DNA from: Candidatus Pacearchaeota archaeon | GTDB lineage: Archaea > Nanobdellota > Nanobdellia > Pacearchaeales > GW2011-AR1 | Direction: 5' to 3' | NCBI GenBank assembly: GCA_016181905.1 | Contig: JACOYM010000034.1 | Location: 1-17,190 of the forward strand | Length of the DNA stretch: 17,190 nt | Shown here: piece after piece, positions 1-6,624 of the stretch | How positions within the stretch are numbered: position 1 is the first letter of the stretch | Layout: each line of letters begins with the position of its first letter | Notes under the pieces: model-generated | The model's input: only the letters and a program-made list of their open reading frames with translations | Database searches by the model: none | Told to the model about the DNA's origin: nothing | Made by a program: the position numbers and the translations under genes

Positions 1-2
1 CA

Positions 3-104
3 ATAGTCAAACTCAAGCAAGAGCAGATTATTATAGAAAGAGACATGTCAGTTCCTGTATTCAGAGACAAATATATGGAAAAAAAGAAGCATTTGTATGA
101 GTAA
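3..104 (+). CDS. C-terminal end of an unidentified protein (5' partial)
   Basis: An open frame enters from the left edge and ends at a TAA at 102-104. The 33 visible residues are charged and end in MEKKKHLYE, which looks like a genuine helical C-terminus, but the fragment is too short to place in a family. It lies about 30 bases before the next start, so it may share a transcript with the two small genes downstream, although a TATA-like element in the gap suggests those have their own promoter. The other two frames on this strand are closed early. Confidence 0.45.
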   Translation: MVKLKQEQIIIERDMSVPVFRDKYMEKKKHLYE

Positions 105-134
105 ACGCAATTTAATATTGCAAAAATAACAAAT

Positions 135-311
135 ATGTTAAAGACAATTAAGAAAAAAAATTCTGCCCCTTACACTTGCAAAATATGCAAGCTTTCTTAT
201 AAAGACAAGAGATGGGCGGATAAATGCGAGGCATGGTGCAGGAACAGCAAAAGCTGCAATTTGGAGATAACCAAACACGCAATAAAAAGCAGAAATGCCA
301 TGAAAATCTGA
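135..311 (+). CDS. 58-residue zinc-finger-like protein with CxxC and CEAWC motifs
   Basis: ATG at 135, TGA at 309-311. The protein carries C15-x2-C18, then C31-x3-C35 (the CEAWC motif), then C41 and H48 within SCNLEITKHA. The four cysteines in pairs, with a further Cys and His, suggest one small treble-clef or zinc-finger-like metal site; whether it binds zinc structurally or another metal as a sensor or chaperone cannot be told. I recognise the CEAWC...CNLEITKHA pattern as recurring in small archaeal and candidate-phyla proteins of unknown function; this is memory, not a search. It ends three bases before the next ATG, so the two are almost certainly cotranscribed. A T/A-rich element at about 109-118 would give a near-leaderless mRNA. 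Confidence 0.75.
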   Translation: MLKTIKKKNSAPYTCKICKLSYKDKRWADKCEAWCRNSKSCNLEITKHAIKSRNAMKI

Positions 312-314
312 GAT

Positions 315-827
315 ATGCTGAATAAAATAATAAAGATTAGAGAATTGATTAAGAGTATTTTATCCAAAAGAAACTATCTTATATTATTTGTTTGCTCAAG
401 CGCCCTGCTTTTTCTTGTCTTTTATATTCTTACCCTTGCCAGTGTGACAAACCAGAGCCTGGGCATTTTTATAATGATGAATGGTTTCTGGTACACAATA
501 GCGACATTCTTCCTGCTTGCGCTGATTGCCATGCTTTTCGGGGTGTATGCTGTTTTGCTAACATACATAATCAGGCTTAAACTAAGGCATAAAAAGAAGG
601 CAAGCAAGTCATATGGGATATTTGGAGGCGCAGGATTTCTTGTCGGCTTGTTCTCAGCAGGATGCCCTATGTGCGGCGCGTTCTTATTCGGGCTTTTCGG
701 CGCGCCTTTGGCATTATTCTTCATGCCTTTCAAAGGGCTTGAACTGAGAATGCTTGCGCTCATATTGCTTGGCATTTCTGTTTATATGATTGGAAGAAGC
801 CTGATTAAGTGCAGAACCAGCTTATAG
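315..827 (+). CDS. Four-helix membrane protein with GCPMC motif
   Basis: A 170-residue integral membrane protein with a basic N-terminus (residues 1-20) and hydrophobic segments at roughly 22-43, 57-88, 103-135 and 141-160. The distinctive feature is GCPMC (C117, C120) at the start of the third segment, followed by a Gly-rich FLFGLFGAPLAL stretch and FKGLELRMLAL. A paired cysteine in a membrane helix is typical of proteins that move or sense thiophilic metals (compare MerT) or of disulfide-exchange membrane proteins, but I cannot assign a named family. It starts 4 bases after the stop of the CEAWC protein, which argues for a joint role. The next genes, a MerA-like enzyme and a copper ATPase, support metal handling by context only. 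Confidence that the gene is real is high; function is open. Confidence 0.85.
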   Translation: MLNKIIKIRELIKSILSKRNYLILFVCSSALLFLVFYILTLASVTNQSLGIFIMMNGFWYTIATFFLLALIAMLFGVYAVLLTYIIRLKLRHKKKASKSYGIFGGAGFLVGLFSAGCPMCGAFLFGLFGAPLALFFMPFKGLELRMLALILLGISVYMIGRSLIKCRTSL

Positions 828-858
828 AAGGCTCATAAAATCTTCTCTTGTTAATTTA

Positions 859-905
859 GCTCGCCTTATGATTTCGAGCAAAATTTCTTATTCTTTTTTC
901 TTCTC
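859..905 (+). terminator. Possible terminator between convergent genes
   Basis: A short inverted repeat, GCTCG (859-863) and CGAGC (875-879), is followed by a T-rich stretch through 905. It lies in the 90-base gap between the stop of the GCPMC membrane gene and the stop of the convergent MerA-like gene. The stem is only 5 bp; archaeal termination mainly needs the T-rich run, so the T-rich part is the stronger evidence. Confidence 0.4.
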
Positions 906-916
906 TAATCATTTTC

Positions 917-2338
917 TTACTCCACGCAACATGCCATTTCATCTAAATTGTTGTCAAAGCTTTGTGCTACTTTCTTAATCATCTCACTTAATGTTGGAAA
1001 AACATGAACAGTATCCCTGATATCATAAATCGTCATTTTGTTTTTAATTGCATAAACGGCAGTTGTTATTATATCGGCAGCCATTGGCCCAATAATGTGA
1101 ACTCCGATAACGACTTTGGTTTTCGGATCGAGAACCATTCTGATCAAACCACGAGTATCTTTAATTGCCAGTGCTTTTTCTACATGGTCTAATGTTACAG
1201 TTCTGCACAAACAAACATTATATTTTTTCATAAATTCTTCTTCTGTTATGCCAACTGCTGCAACCTCTGGAGAAGTAAAAACTGCATGAGGCACTTCATT
1301 ATAATCTATTTTTTTATTTGCATTTTCAAACATATTTAGAATAGCAAAATTGCCTTCTTTCGCTGCTGTTGTTTCGAGAGGCATTAATCCTGCAACATCA
1401 CCAGCAGCGTAAATGTGCTTTTGAGAAGTTTGCATATATTCATTTGCTCTAACAAAACCATTATCATCTAATTCAACACCAGCTTTTTCAGTTTCAAGAA
1501 GTTCTGTATGTGGTTTTAATCCACTAGCAAGCATTAATTTTTCAGCAGATAAAATCTTTTTCTTTCCATCAATCTCAACAGTTAATTCAATTCCATTTTT
1601 TTTTTTTTTTTCTTCTTTTGTTGTTGTTTTAGTATAAATAGTAATTCCTTCTTCTTCTAAATATTTTCGCAATTCTTCTCCAATCATAGAATCAAATTTT
1701 GGTATAATCCTTTCTGAATGTTGAAGAACAGTAACTTTAACTCCAAAGTAATGGAAGATTTGAGAGAACTCCATCCCCAATGGCCCTCCGCCAATAATGA
1801 TTACTGATTCTGGCTTTTTTTTGAGATTGAAAATATTAATATTTGTAATGAAATCAATTTTGTCAATTCCTTTAATTGGTGGAATAAAAGTAGAAGCCCC
1901 AGTTGCTATGAGAAAATGTTTTCCTTTAAATGTTTCATTATTCACTTTTACAGTATGTGAATCTGCAAAAGAAGCCAATCCTTCTTTAAAGTCAACATAT
2001 TCTTGTTTTTCAATAACATTTATGTAGTTTTTAGCTCTAAATTTTTTTACCATTTCATGAGTTTCTTTTAATGCTTCTATAAAATCAGCTTTGCCTCGTA
2101 GTTTTATTGCCTTAAACTGGTTTCTAACTGCATAAAAATATTCTTTTCCCTGGTGAAGCATTATCTTTGATGGGACACAGCCAACATTTACACATGTTCC
2201 GCCTAGAGGCAAGATTTTCTCATAGTTTACAAGAAGCGTTTTCTTTTTCAGCTTGTTTGCTGTATTTGCAGCTGCAAAAGCTGCAGCTCCCCCGCCTATG
2301 ATAATCAAATCATATTCTTTGCCATTCATTTTTAACAT
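917..2338 (-). CDS. merA: Mercuric-reductase-like FAD-dependent disulfide oxidoreductase
   Basis: This 473-residue protein has the two-dinucleotide fold of the pyridine nucleotide disulfide oxidoreductases: FAD motif IIIGGGAAA (12-20), redox pair GGTCVNVGC (C49, C54), NAD(P) motif IIGGGPLG (181-188), second FAD motif AAGDVAG (311-317) and the dimerisation domain. The end is MACCVE with vicinal cysteines C470-C471, the hallmark by which mercuric reductases pass Hg(II) between subunits; dihydrolipoamide dehydrogenase lacks it. Against full MerA identity, position 445 is His (HVFPTLSE) as in lipoamide-type enzymes rather than the Tyr of classical MerA, and the N-terminal NmerA domain is absent. 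The ATG at 2338 overlaps the stop of the upstream kdd-like gene (ATGTTAA), giving translational coupling; a second ATG nine bases in is also possible. A 16-base A tract lies inside the gene. Confidence 0.85.
   Translation of the reverse strand: MLKMNGKEYDLIIIGGGAAAFAAANTANKLKKKTLLVNYEKILPLGGTCVNVGCVPSKIMLHQGKEYFYAVRNQFKAIKLRGKADFIEALKETHEMVKKFRAKNYINVIEKQEYVDFKEGLASFADSHTVKVNNETFKGKHFLIATGASTFIPPIKGIDKIDFITNINIFNLKKKPESVIIIGGGPLGMEFSQIFHYFGVKVTVLQHSERIIPKFDSMIGEELRKYLEEEGITIYTKTTTKEEKKKKNGIELTVEIDGKKKILSAEKLMLASGLKPHTELLETEKAGVELDDNGFVRANEYMQTSQKHIYAAGDVAGLMPLETTAAKEGNFAILNMFENANKKIDYNEVPHAVFTSPEVAAVGITEEEFMKKYNVCLCRTVTLDHVEKALAIKDTRGLIRMVLDPKTKVVIGVHIIGPMAADIITTAVYAIKNKMTIYDIRDTVHVFPTLSEMIKKVAQSFDNNLDEMACCVE
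1596..1611 (-). repeat. 16-base homopolymer (poly-A on the coding strand) inside the MerA-like gene
   Basis: Sixteen consecutive T on the plus strand encode the Lys run at about residues 244-248, in a variable surface loop before NGIELTVEIDG. Reading frame is intact at this length. Such tracts slip during replication and transcription and are error-prone in sequencing. Confidence 0.9.
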
Positions 2339-3279
2339 GGTGCTTTAAGGTCTCCAAACAAATCAGGATGTTCTTTTAATAGTTGGAATATCTCCTTATC
2401 TTCTCCCTTTGCAATACCGCTAGCAATTATTAAATTAACATCTTTACCTGTTGCATCAGTAGCCAGCGATGCCTGAGCAAATTGTGTTGCCATAGAAAAA
2501 AAGATTACTATTCCCCCCTCTTTAGCTGCCAAAACAGATGACGCCTCTGTATTTGGAACATTAACACAATTGATTACGAGGTCACAATTTTTAGCAAAAT
2601 CAAAAACAGCAGCAGCATTGACAGCATCTATTTTTGCAAGTTTTTTTGTAAAGCCTGCTTTTATTATTCTGGGGAAGTTTTTACCATGCCTGTCAATCCC
2701 AAGAATTGATGTTTTAGGAGAATATTTCTTAATTGTTGCCATGGCAACCATTCCAGCATTACCGCATCCTATAATTAAAGCCTTAGAAATTTTTTTAGCT
2801 TGAACCAGTCTCTTCAGCTGAATTGTCACACTTGCAATATCTAAAGCAGTTGCAGCAACATGCCAGTCCATTCCGCTAGGAACAATTGTGAAAGGATAAC
2901 TTTCAAATAGGACAGCATGCCCTTCAACTTCTATGCAATGGCCAACTATCCTCTTTATTTTTTTTATGGACAATGGGATTGCTGTTAATGAAGCCCAAGG
3001 AACTATTATTCTTCCATTATACTCTCCTAACAAAACACCTCCAGAATTAGTTGCAGGGTTGTGCATTTTACCCCTCTGTTTGACAATGCCTAAAATTCTT
3101 TTATTAACATTAGCATAATTTTCTTTCATCTGCCTCATGCTGGTGGAATCTATCTTCAACAGCTTAACCTTAACTATCTTCTCTGTCCTATGAAGTTTTC
3201 TGATTGTGTTATCCACCTTCCATGCAGCCTGCGGCACAACGCCTTCAGGCTCTACAACCCTATGAAACCCATAATTCAT
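2332..3279 (-). CDS. kdd: L-erythro-3,5-diaminohexanoate dehydrogenase-like protein
   Basis: The 315-residue protein matches the Kdd family, which in lysine fermentation oxidises L-erythro-3,5-diaminohexanoate to 5-amino-3-oxohexanoate with NAD(P). Recognisable stretches are GFHRVVEPEGVVPQ (4-17), RGKMHNPATNSGG (69-81), the Rossmann glycine motif GCGNAG (171-176; the bacterial enzymes have a GAAGKSG-type loop), VINCVNVPNTE (235-245) and FFSMATQFAQASLA (260-273). Layout is a GroES-like N-terminal part followed by a Rossmann domain, slightly shorter than the usual 340-350 residues. None of the other lysine pathway enzymes (lysine aminomutases, Kce, Kal) is visible here, so the substrate in this organism is uncertain. 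The gene overlaps the following MerA-like gene by 7 bases, so the two form an operon. A TATA box at 3301-3308 on this strand suggests a leaderless mRNA starting near the ATG. Confidence 0.82.
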   Translation of the reverse strand: MNYGFHRVVEPEGVVPQAAWKVDNTIRKLHRTEKIVKVKLLKIDSTSMRQMKENYANVNKRILGIVKQRGKMHNPATNSGGVLLGEYNGRIIVPWASLTAIPLSIKKIKRIVGHCIEVEGHAVLFESYPFTIVPSGMDWHVAATALDIASVTIQLKRLVQAKKISKALIIGCGNAGMVAMATIKKYSPKTSILGIDRHGKNFPRIIKAGFTKKLAKIDAVNAAAVFDFAKNCDLVINCVNVPNTEASSVLAAKEGGIVIFFSMATQFAQASLATDATGKDVNLIIASGIAKGEDKEIFQLLKEHPDLFGDLKAPC

Positions 3280-3300
3280 AAAATAAACATAATCAGATTA

Positions 3301-3308
3301 TTTTTATA
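3301..3308 (-). promoter_or_regulatory. TATA box of the kdd-merA operon
   Basis: On the minus strand this reads TATAAAAA and sits about 25 bases upstream of the kdd-like ATG (3279), the normal archaeal distance from TATA to transcription start. This predicts leaderless transcription. Confidence 0.55.
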
Positions 3309-3349
3309 TCTTTCTATAAAGCATAAAGTTCACGCCCTGTTAACGCAAT

Positions 3350-3358
3350 CTTTTTAAG
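3350..3358 (+). promoter_or_regulatory. Candidate TATA box for the structured leader and copper operon
   Basis: CTTTTTAAG lies about 26 bases before 3380, which would place the transcription start at the first base of the stem-loop domain that begins at 3381. This leaves a leader of about 150 bases before the ATG at 3533, unusual among the mostly leaderless genes of this window. Confidence 0.45.
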
Positions 3359-3380
3359 CAGATTTGATTTAGAAATATCA

Positions 3381-3510
3381 AGAAAACCCTCTTGTCTTAC
3401 CACACACTAAAGTGTGTGGTTTGTTCGTTGGGTTTTCTGGATGATCAGAAATTGAAAATGTATTGTTTTCGTAATACCACATAATAAATTGTATGGTTTT
3501 CAATTTCTGA
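3381..3510 (+). promoter_or_regulatory. Structured 5' leader with two large stem-loop domains
   Basis: Domain 1: AGAAAACCC (3381-3389) pairs with GGGTTTTCT (3430-3438), and inside it ACCACACACT (3399-3408) pairs with AGTGTGTGGT (3411-3420); a 9-by-9 pyrimidine-rich internal loop separates the stems. Domain 2: TCAGAAATTGAAAA (3445-3458) pairs perfectly with TTTTCAATTTCTGA (3497-3510), extended by ATG/CAT across a one-base bulge. Its 38-base loop holds a small hairpin GTATTG/TAATAC (3460-3477) and a weaker one (CCA...TGG, 3477-3496), giving a three-way-junction shape. Domain 2 ends seven bases before the Shine-Dalgarno sequence of the next gene. A metal-responsive riboswitch or attenuator, a small RNA, and a MITE-like element all fit. 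The pairing is directly seen; function is inferred. Confidence 0.6.
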
Positions 3511-3516
3511 CATAAA

Positions 3517-3523
3517 GAGGTGA
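3517..3523 (+). promoter_or_regulatory. Strong Shine-Dalgarno site of the DUF5676-like gene
   Basis: GAGGTGA, complementary to the archaeal 16S 3' end, lies 9 bases before the ATG at 3533 and fixes that start. It stands directly after the last stem of the leader, so refolding of that stem could plausibly change access to it. Confidence 0.8.
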
Positions 3524-3532
3524 AAAAACAAG

Positions 3533-3802
3533 ATGGCAAAGGTAAAACTTGGTTATAGGAATTTTATGCTGCCTGTGACTGCATTTTTCTCAATAGTATA
3601 TGTGATATGCGGCATATTTTATGCAATCCTGCCGCAGCAGACAATTGCATTTGGCAGCTATCTATTCCATGCCAGTATCAGCATGCAGGCAATACCTACA
3701 ACTGCAGGCAGGTTTATCATTGGCTTGATAGAGACAATCATCTTATCTGTAATAGGCTCAGCTTTATTTGTATGGCTTTACAACAAGATAGCAGGAAAAT
3801 AA
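3533..3802 (+). CDS. Small two-helix membrane protein, DUF5676-like
   Basis: An 89-residue protein with two clear membrane helices, about 11-33 and 61-85, joined by a loop containing FGSYLFHASISMQAIPTTAGRF, and a short C-terminal WLYNKIAGK tail. Size, the GxxIGLIETIIxSxIGxALFVWLYNK pattern of the second helix, and position immediately before a copper P-type ATPase fit DUF5676-type membrane proteins, which I recall as frequent companions of heavy-metal transport genes; the assignment is from memory. It has a strong Shine-Dalgarno site and follows the structured leader. The ATPase starts 24 bases downstream, so both are expected on one mRNA. It has no cysteines in the loop, so any metal binding would use His or Met. 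Confidence 0.75.
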   Translation: MAKVKLGYRNFMLPVTAFFSIVYVICGIFYAILPQQTIAFGSYLFHASISMQAIPTTAGRFIIGLIETIILSVIGSALFVWLYNKIAGK

Positions 3803-3826
3803 AGGCTGAATTTTATTAAATCAAAC

Positions 3827-6283
3827 ATGAAAAGAATCTTCATGATTAGTGGCATGCACTGCGCTTCCTGCGCAAGAAACATAGAGAATTCTGTAAAAAA
3901 AATTAAAGGAGTTGGCTCTGCTTCTGTAAATTTTGCAACAAGGAAGCTTTATGTTGAAATAGAAGATGGCAATGATGTTTCTGATGATGAAATTATGAAT
4001 GCTATTTGCAGGGCAGGGGATTATAAGGCATATAGTGAAGAAACAGGAGAATTAAAAAAAGAAAAGCCAACAGCGAAAGAGGGGAGGGAACAAAAGACAA
4101 CATTCATTGTTAAAGGTTTAGACAACCCGCATTGCGCCATGACAATCCAAAAGGCATTGGAAAAGATAGGGGCAAAGAACATACAATTAAACATCAATCT
4201 GCAAAAGGCGTCTGCTATCGCAAACAAAGAAGAGATGAAGAAAGCAATTGAGGATGCTGGTTATGAGGTTCTGAAAGAAGAAACAACACTGGAGGATGCA
4301 GAGCTCATAGAGATGAACGAAGCTAAAAAAAGGATGTGGCTTTCCTGGAGCTTGGCAATTCCTATTGCGCTCTTCAGCATAGTTGTTGAAAGGATCTTTA
4401 ATTTGCATAATCAGTTTTTAATGCTCATTCCGCTTGTCCTGTCATTCATAATCCTTTTTATTATCGGATACCCAACAATAAGATCTGCATTGAAATCAGT
4501 AAAATACCTGTCTTTTAATATGGATGTCTTGATTAGTCTGGGAACATTAGTTGCATTTTTAACAGGCATACTGAGATTTTTCATTCCAATAGAGGATTAT
4601 TCTGGAATAGGCGGGATGATTATGGCTTTTTTCCTTACAGGAAGGTATGTTGAGGCAAAGGCAAGAGGCAGGGCATCGCAGGCAATCAAGGCATTATTAA
4701 AACTTGAAGCAAAGACAGCAAAGATACTCAGAGGCAAGGAAGAGATTGAGGTTCCAATAGCTGAAGTTAGGATAGGGGATATCATTGTTGTAAGGCCAGG
4801 AGAAAAGATTCCAACAGACGGGATTGTTGTTAAAGGCGAGAGTTCTGTTGATGAAAGCATGGTTTCAGGAGAGAGCCTGCCCGTAGAAAAGAAAAAAGAC
4901 AGCAAGGTAATAGGGGCAACAATCAACCAGGATGGAATTTTATATGTCAAGGCAACAAAGATAGGAAAAGACACATTTCTCTCGCAAATAATAAAACTTG
5001 TTGAAGAAGCCCAAGGAAGCAAGGTTCCAATACAGGAATTTGCAGACAGGGTTACAGGATATTTTGTGCCTGCTGTTATAATAATCTCTGTTCTAACATT
5101 TTTAATATGGTTCATATTCCCAGGATTTATGAAAAATATTACCTCTTTCTTTTCATTTTTGCCGTGGATTAACCTGAATGTAAACACAATAACACTCGCG
5201 TTGTTTGCAGCGATTGCAGTCCTTGTTATAGCATGCCCCTGCGCTCTTGGATTAGCTACGCCAACTGCCCTGATGGTTGGCTCAGGCATCGGAGCAGAAA
5301 AAGGCATTTTGATTAGAAGAGGAGAGGCAATACAAACAATGAAAGACATCAAGATAATTGTATTTGACAAAACAGGAACAATCACAAAGGGAAAGCCAGA
5401 GGTTACTGACATTATTTCTGTAGATGCAAATGAAAATGAGATAATCAGGATTGCAGCTTCTCTTGAATCCGCATCAGAACATCCAATAGCAAAGGCAATT
5501 GTAAATGAAGCAAAGAAAAAAAGAATTAAGGCTGATGACATTAAAAATTTCAAAATCTTGAGAGGAAGAGGGGCACAGGGAACCTTAAAAGGAAAAAGAA
5601 TCCTTATCGGAAACAGGAAATTAATGCATGAAAACAACATCAATGTAAACCAATATGAAAAGCAGATACAGCAGTTAGAAGAGCAGGGAAAAACAGCAAT
5701 GGTTTTGGTTATTGACAGAAAAGTGACTGGCATAATTGCAGTTGCTGACACATTGAAAGATGATTCTATCAAGGCAATTGCTGAATTAAACAGAATGAAC
5801 TACAAGACAATCATGATAACAGGGGACAATGAAAGAACAGCAAGGGCAATAGCAAAGCAGACAGGCATAAATGATGTTTTGGCAGATGTTTTGCCAGAGG
5901 AAAAGGAAAACAAGGTTAAAGAATTGCAAAAGCAGGGAATGGTGGCATTTGTCGGAGATGGCATAAATGATGCGCCTGCTTTAAAGCAGAGCAATGTTGG
6001 AATTGCAATTGGAACAGGAACGGACATTGCGATTGAGTCAGGAGACATTGTCTTGGCAAGAGGAAATCTGCAGGGCGTTGTTACAGCAATAAAGCTGTCA
6101 AAGGCAACATTCAAAAAAATCAAGCAGAATTTATTCTGGGCTTTCTTTTATAACTTTGCCGCAGTTCCTTTGGCAGTTATTGGAATTTTGCATCCTGTTA
6201 TAGCAGAGATAGCCATGGCAACTTCTTCCATAAGTGTTGTCACGAATGCTAATCTGCTGAAGAGGATAAAAGAAAAGATATAA
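3827..6283 (+). CDS. copA: Copper-type P1B ATPase (CopA-like)
   Basis: An 818-residue heavy-metal-exporting ATPase of the inner membrane. Order: HMA domain with GMHCASC (C12, C15); a second HMA-like fold (about 90-150) whose metal motif is degraded to DNPHCAM with a single Cys (C103); membrane helices from about 170; actuator domain with SGES (347-350); the metal site CPC (470-472); phosphorylation motif DKTGT (D514); HP motif (552-553); TGDN (666-669) and GDGIND (710-715); last two helices with YN (775-776) and MATSS (797-801). CPC together with YN and MxxSS is the Cu(I) signature (P1B-1). It likely exports Cu(I), with ATP hydrolysis, out of the cytosol. It is the second gene after the structured leader and is followed 23 bases later by a small membrane protein gene. 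Confidence 0.96.
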   Translation: MKRIFMISGMHCASCARNIENSVKKIKGVGSASVNFATRKLYVEIEDGNDVSDDEIMNAICRAGDYKAYSEETGELKKEKPTAKEGREQKTTFIVKGLDNPHCAMTIQKALEKIGAKNIQLNINLQKASAIANKEEMKKAIEDAGYEVLKEETTLEDAELIEMNEAKKRMWLSWSLAIPIALFSIVVERIFNLHNQFLMLIPLVLSFIILFIIGYPTIRSALKSVKYLSFNMDVLISLGTLVAFLTGILRFFIPIEDYSGIGGMIMAFFLTGRYVEAKARGRASQAIKALLKLEAKTAKILRGKEEIEVPIAEVRIGDIIVVRPGEKIPTDGIVVKGESSVDESMVSGESLPVEKKKDSKVIGATINQDGILYVKATKIGKDTFLSQIIKLVEEAQGSKVPIQEFADRVTGYFVPAVIIISVLTFLIWFIFPGFMKNITSFFSFLPWINLNVNTITLALFAAIAVLVIACPCALGLATPTALMVGSGIGAEKGILIRRGEAIQTMKDIKIIVFDKTGTITKGKPEVTDIISVDANENEIIRIAASLESASEHPIAKAIVNEAKKKRIKADDIKNFKILRGRGAQGTLKGKRILIGNRKLMHENNINVNQYEKQIQQLEEQGKTAMVLVIDRKVTGIIAVADTLKDDSIKAIAELNRMNYKTIMITGDNERTARAIAKQTGINDVLADVLPEEKENKVKELQKQGMVAFVGDGINDAPALKQSNVGIAIGTGTDIAIESGDIVLARGNLQGVVTAIKLSKATFKKIKQNLFWAFFYNFAAVPLAVIGILHPVIAEIAMATSSISVVTNANLLKRIKEKI

Positions 6284-6306
6284 AAAATAAGAAAAGATAG
6301 ATCAGG

Positions 6307-6552
6307 ATGATAGAGCAAAAAGCATTTGATTATATCAAGAAATATCTCTCTGCAGGCTATGACAGGAATGATATTTATGACAGGCTGGTAAGAGACGGCT
6401 GGGATGCTGAAGAGGTAAGAGAGGCTTTGAAGATAGCAGAAAAACAGGCTAAAAAAGGCATGAAGAAGATTATTTTAGCGCTGATTATACTGGCTATCCT
6501 GATTATTATTTTTGTTGGCGGGATATTCTTGTTTATTAGTCTTGCTCGCTAA
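6307..6552 (+). CDS. Small membrane protein with N-terminal helical domain
   Basis: An 81-residue protein: residues 1-47 form a soluble helical unit (AFDYIKKYLSAGYDRNDIYDRLV, then GWDAEEVREAL, which resembles a UBA-like or putative helix-turn-helix fold), then a basic linker AEKQAKKGMKK and one transmembrane helix (about 53-78). I associate this layout (three short helices plus one membrane anchor) with DPANN archaeal proteins of unknown function. It begins 23 bases after copA with only a weak ribosome site, so it may be the last gene of the copper transcript. A hairpin overlaps its stop codon. No function can be assigned. Confidence 0.8.
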   Translation: MIEQKAFDYIKKYLSAGYDRNDIYDRLVRDGWDAEEVREALKIAEKQAKKGMKKIILALIILAILIIIFVGGIFLFISLAR

Positions 6553-6580
6553 TGCTATTCTGCAGCATGCAGGCATTAGC
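6548..6580 (+). terminator. Hairpin overlapping the stop codon, likely end of the copper operon
   Basis: GCTAATGC (6548-6555) pairs with GCATTAGC (6573-6580), and inside it CTGCA (6560-6564) pairs with TGCAG (6568-6572) with a 3-base loop. The stop codon lies in the outer stem. No strong T run follows directly. It could be an RNA-processing or termination element, separating this gene from the next promoter at 6596. Confidence 0.45.
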
Positions 6581-6595
6581 AATAAGTTCGATAAA

Positions 6596-6603
6596 TTTAT
6601 AAG
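6596..6603 (+). promoter_or_regulatory. TATA box of the cysteine-rich secreted protein gene
   Basis: TTTATAAG lies about 26 bases before the ATG at 6625, predicting a leaderless transcript. Confidence 0.55.
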
Positions 6604-6624
6604 CCTGTTTATCCTGTTAACTTA

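Noticed and set aside
422..775. 117-codon minus-strand frame opposite the GCPMC membrane protein
   Set aside because: Shadow frame; the plus-strand membrane protein has clear helices and gene spacing.
3381..3510. CRISPR-like or IS200/IS605 element
   Set aside because: No repeated spacer units and no transposase nearby; the inverted repeats differ from each other, so a structured leader is the better reading, although a MITE is not excluded.
4597..5772. Long open frame (391 codons) on the minus strand inside copA
   Set aside because: It is the antisense shadow of a strongly conserved P-type ATPase; its translation is Ser/Ile/Pro-rich low-complexity with no recognisable motif and no promoter.
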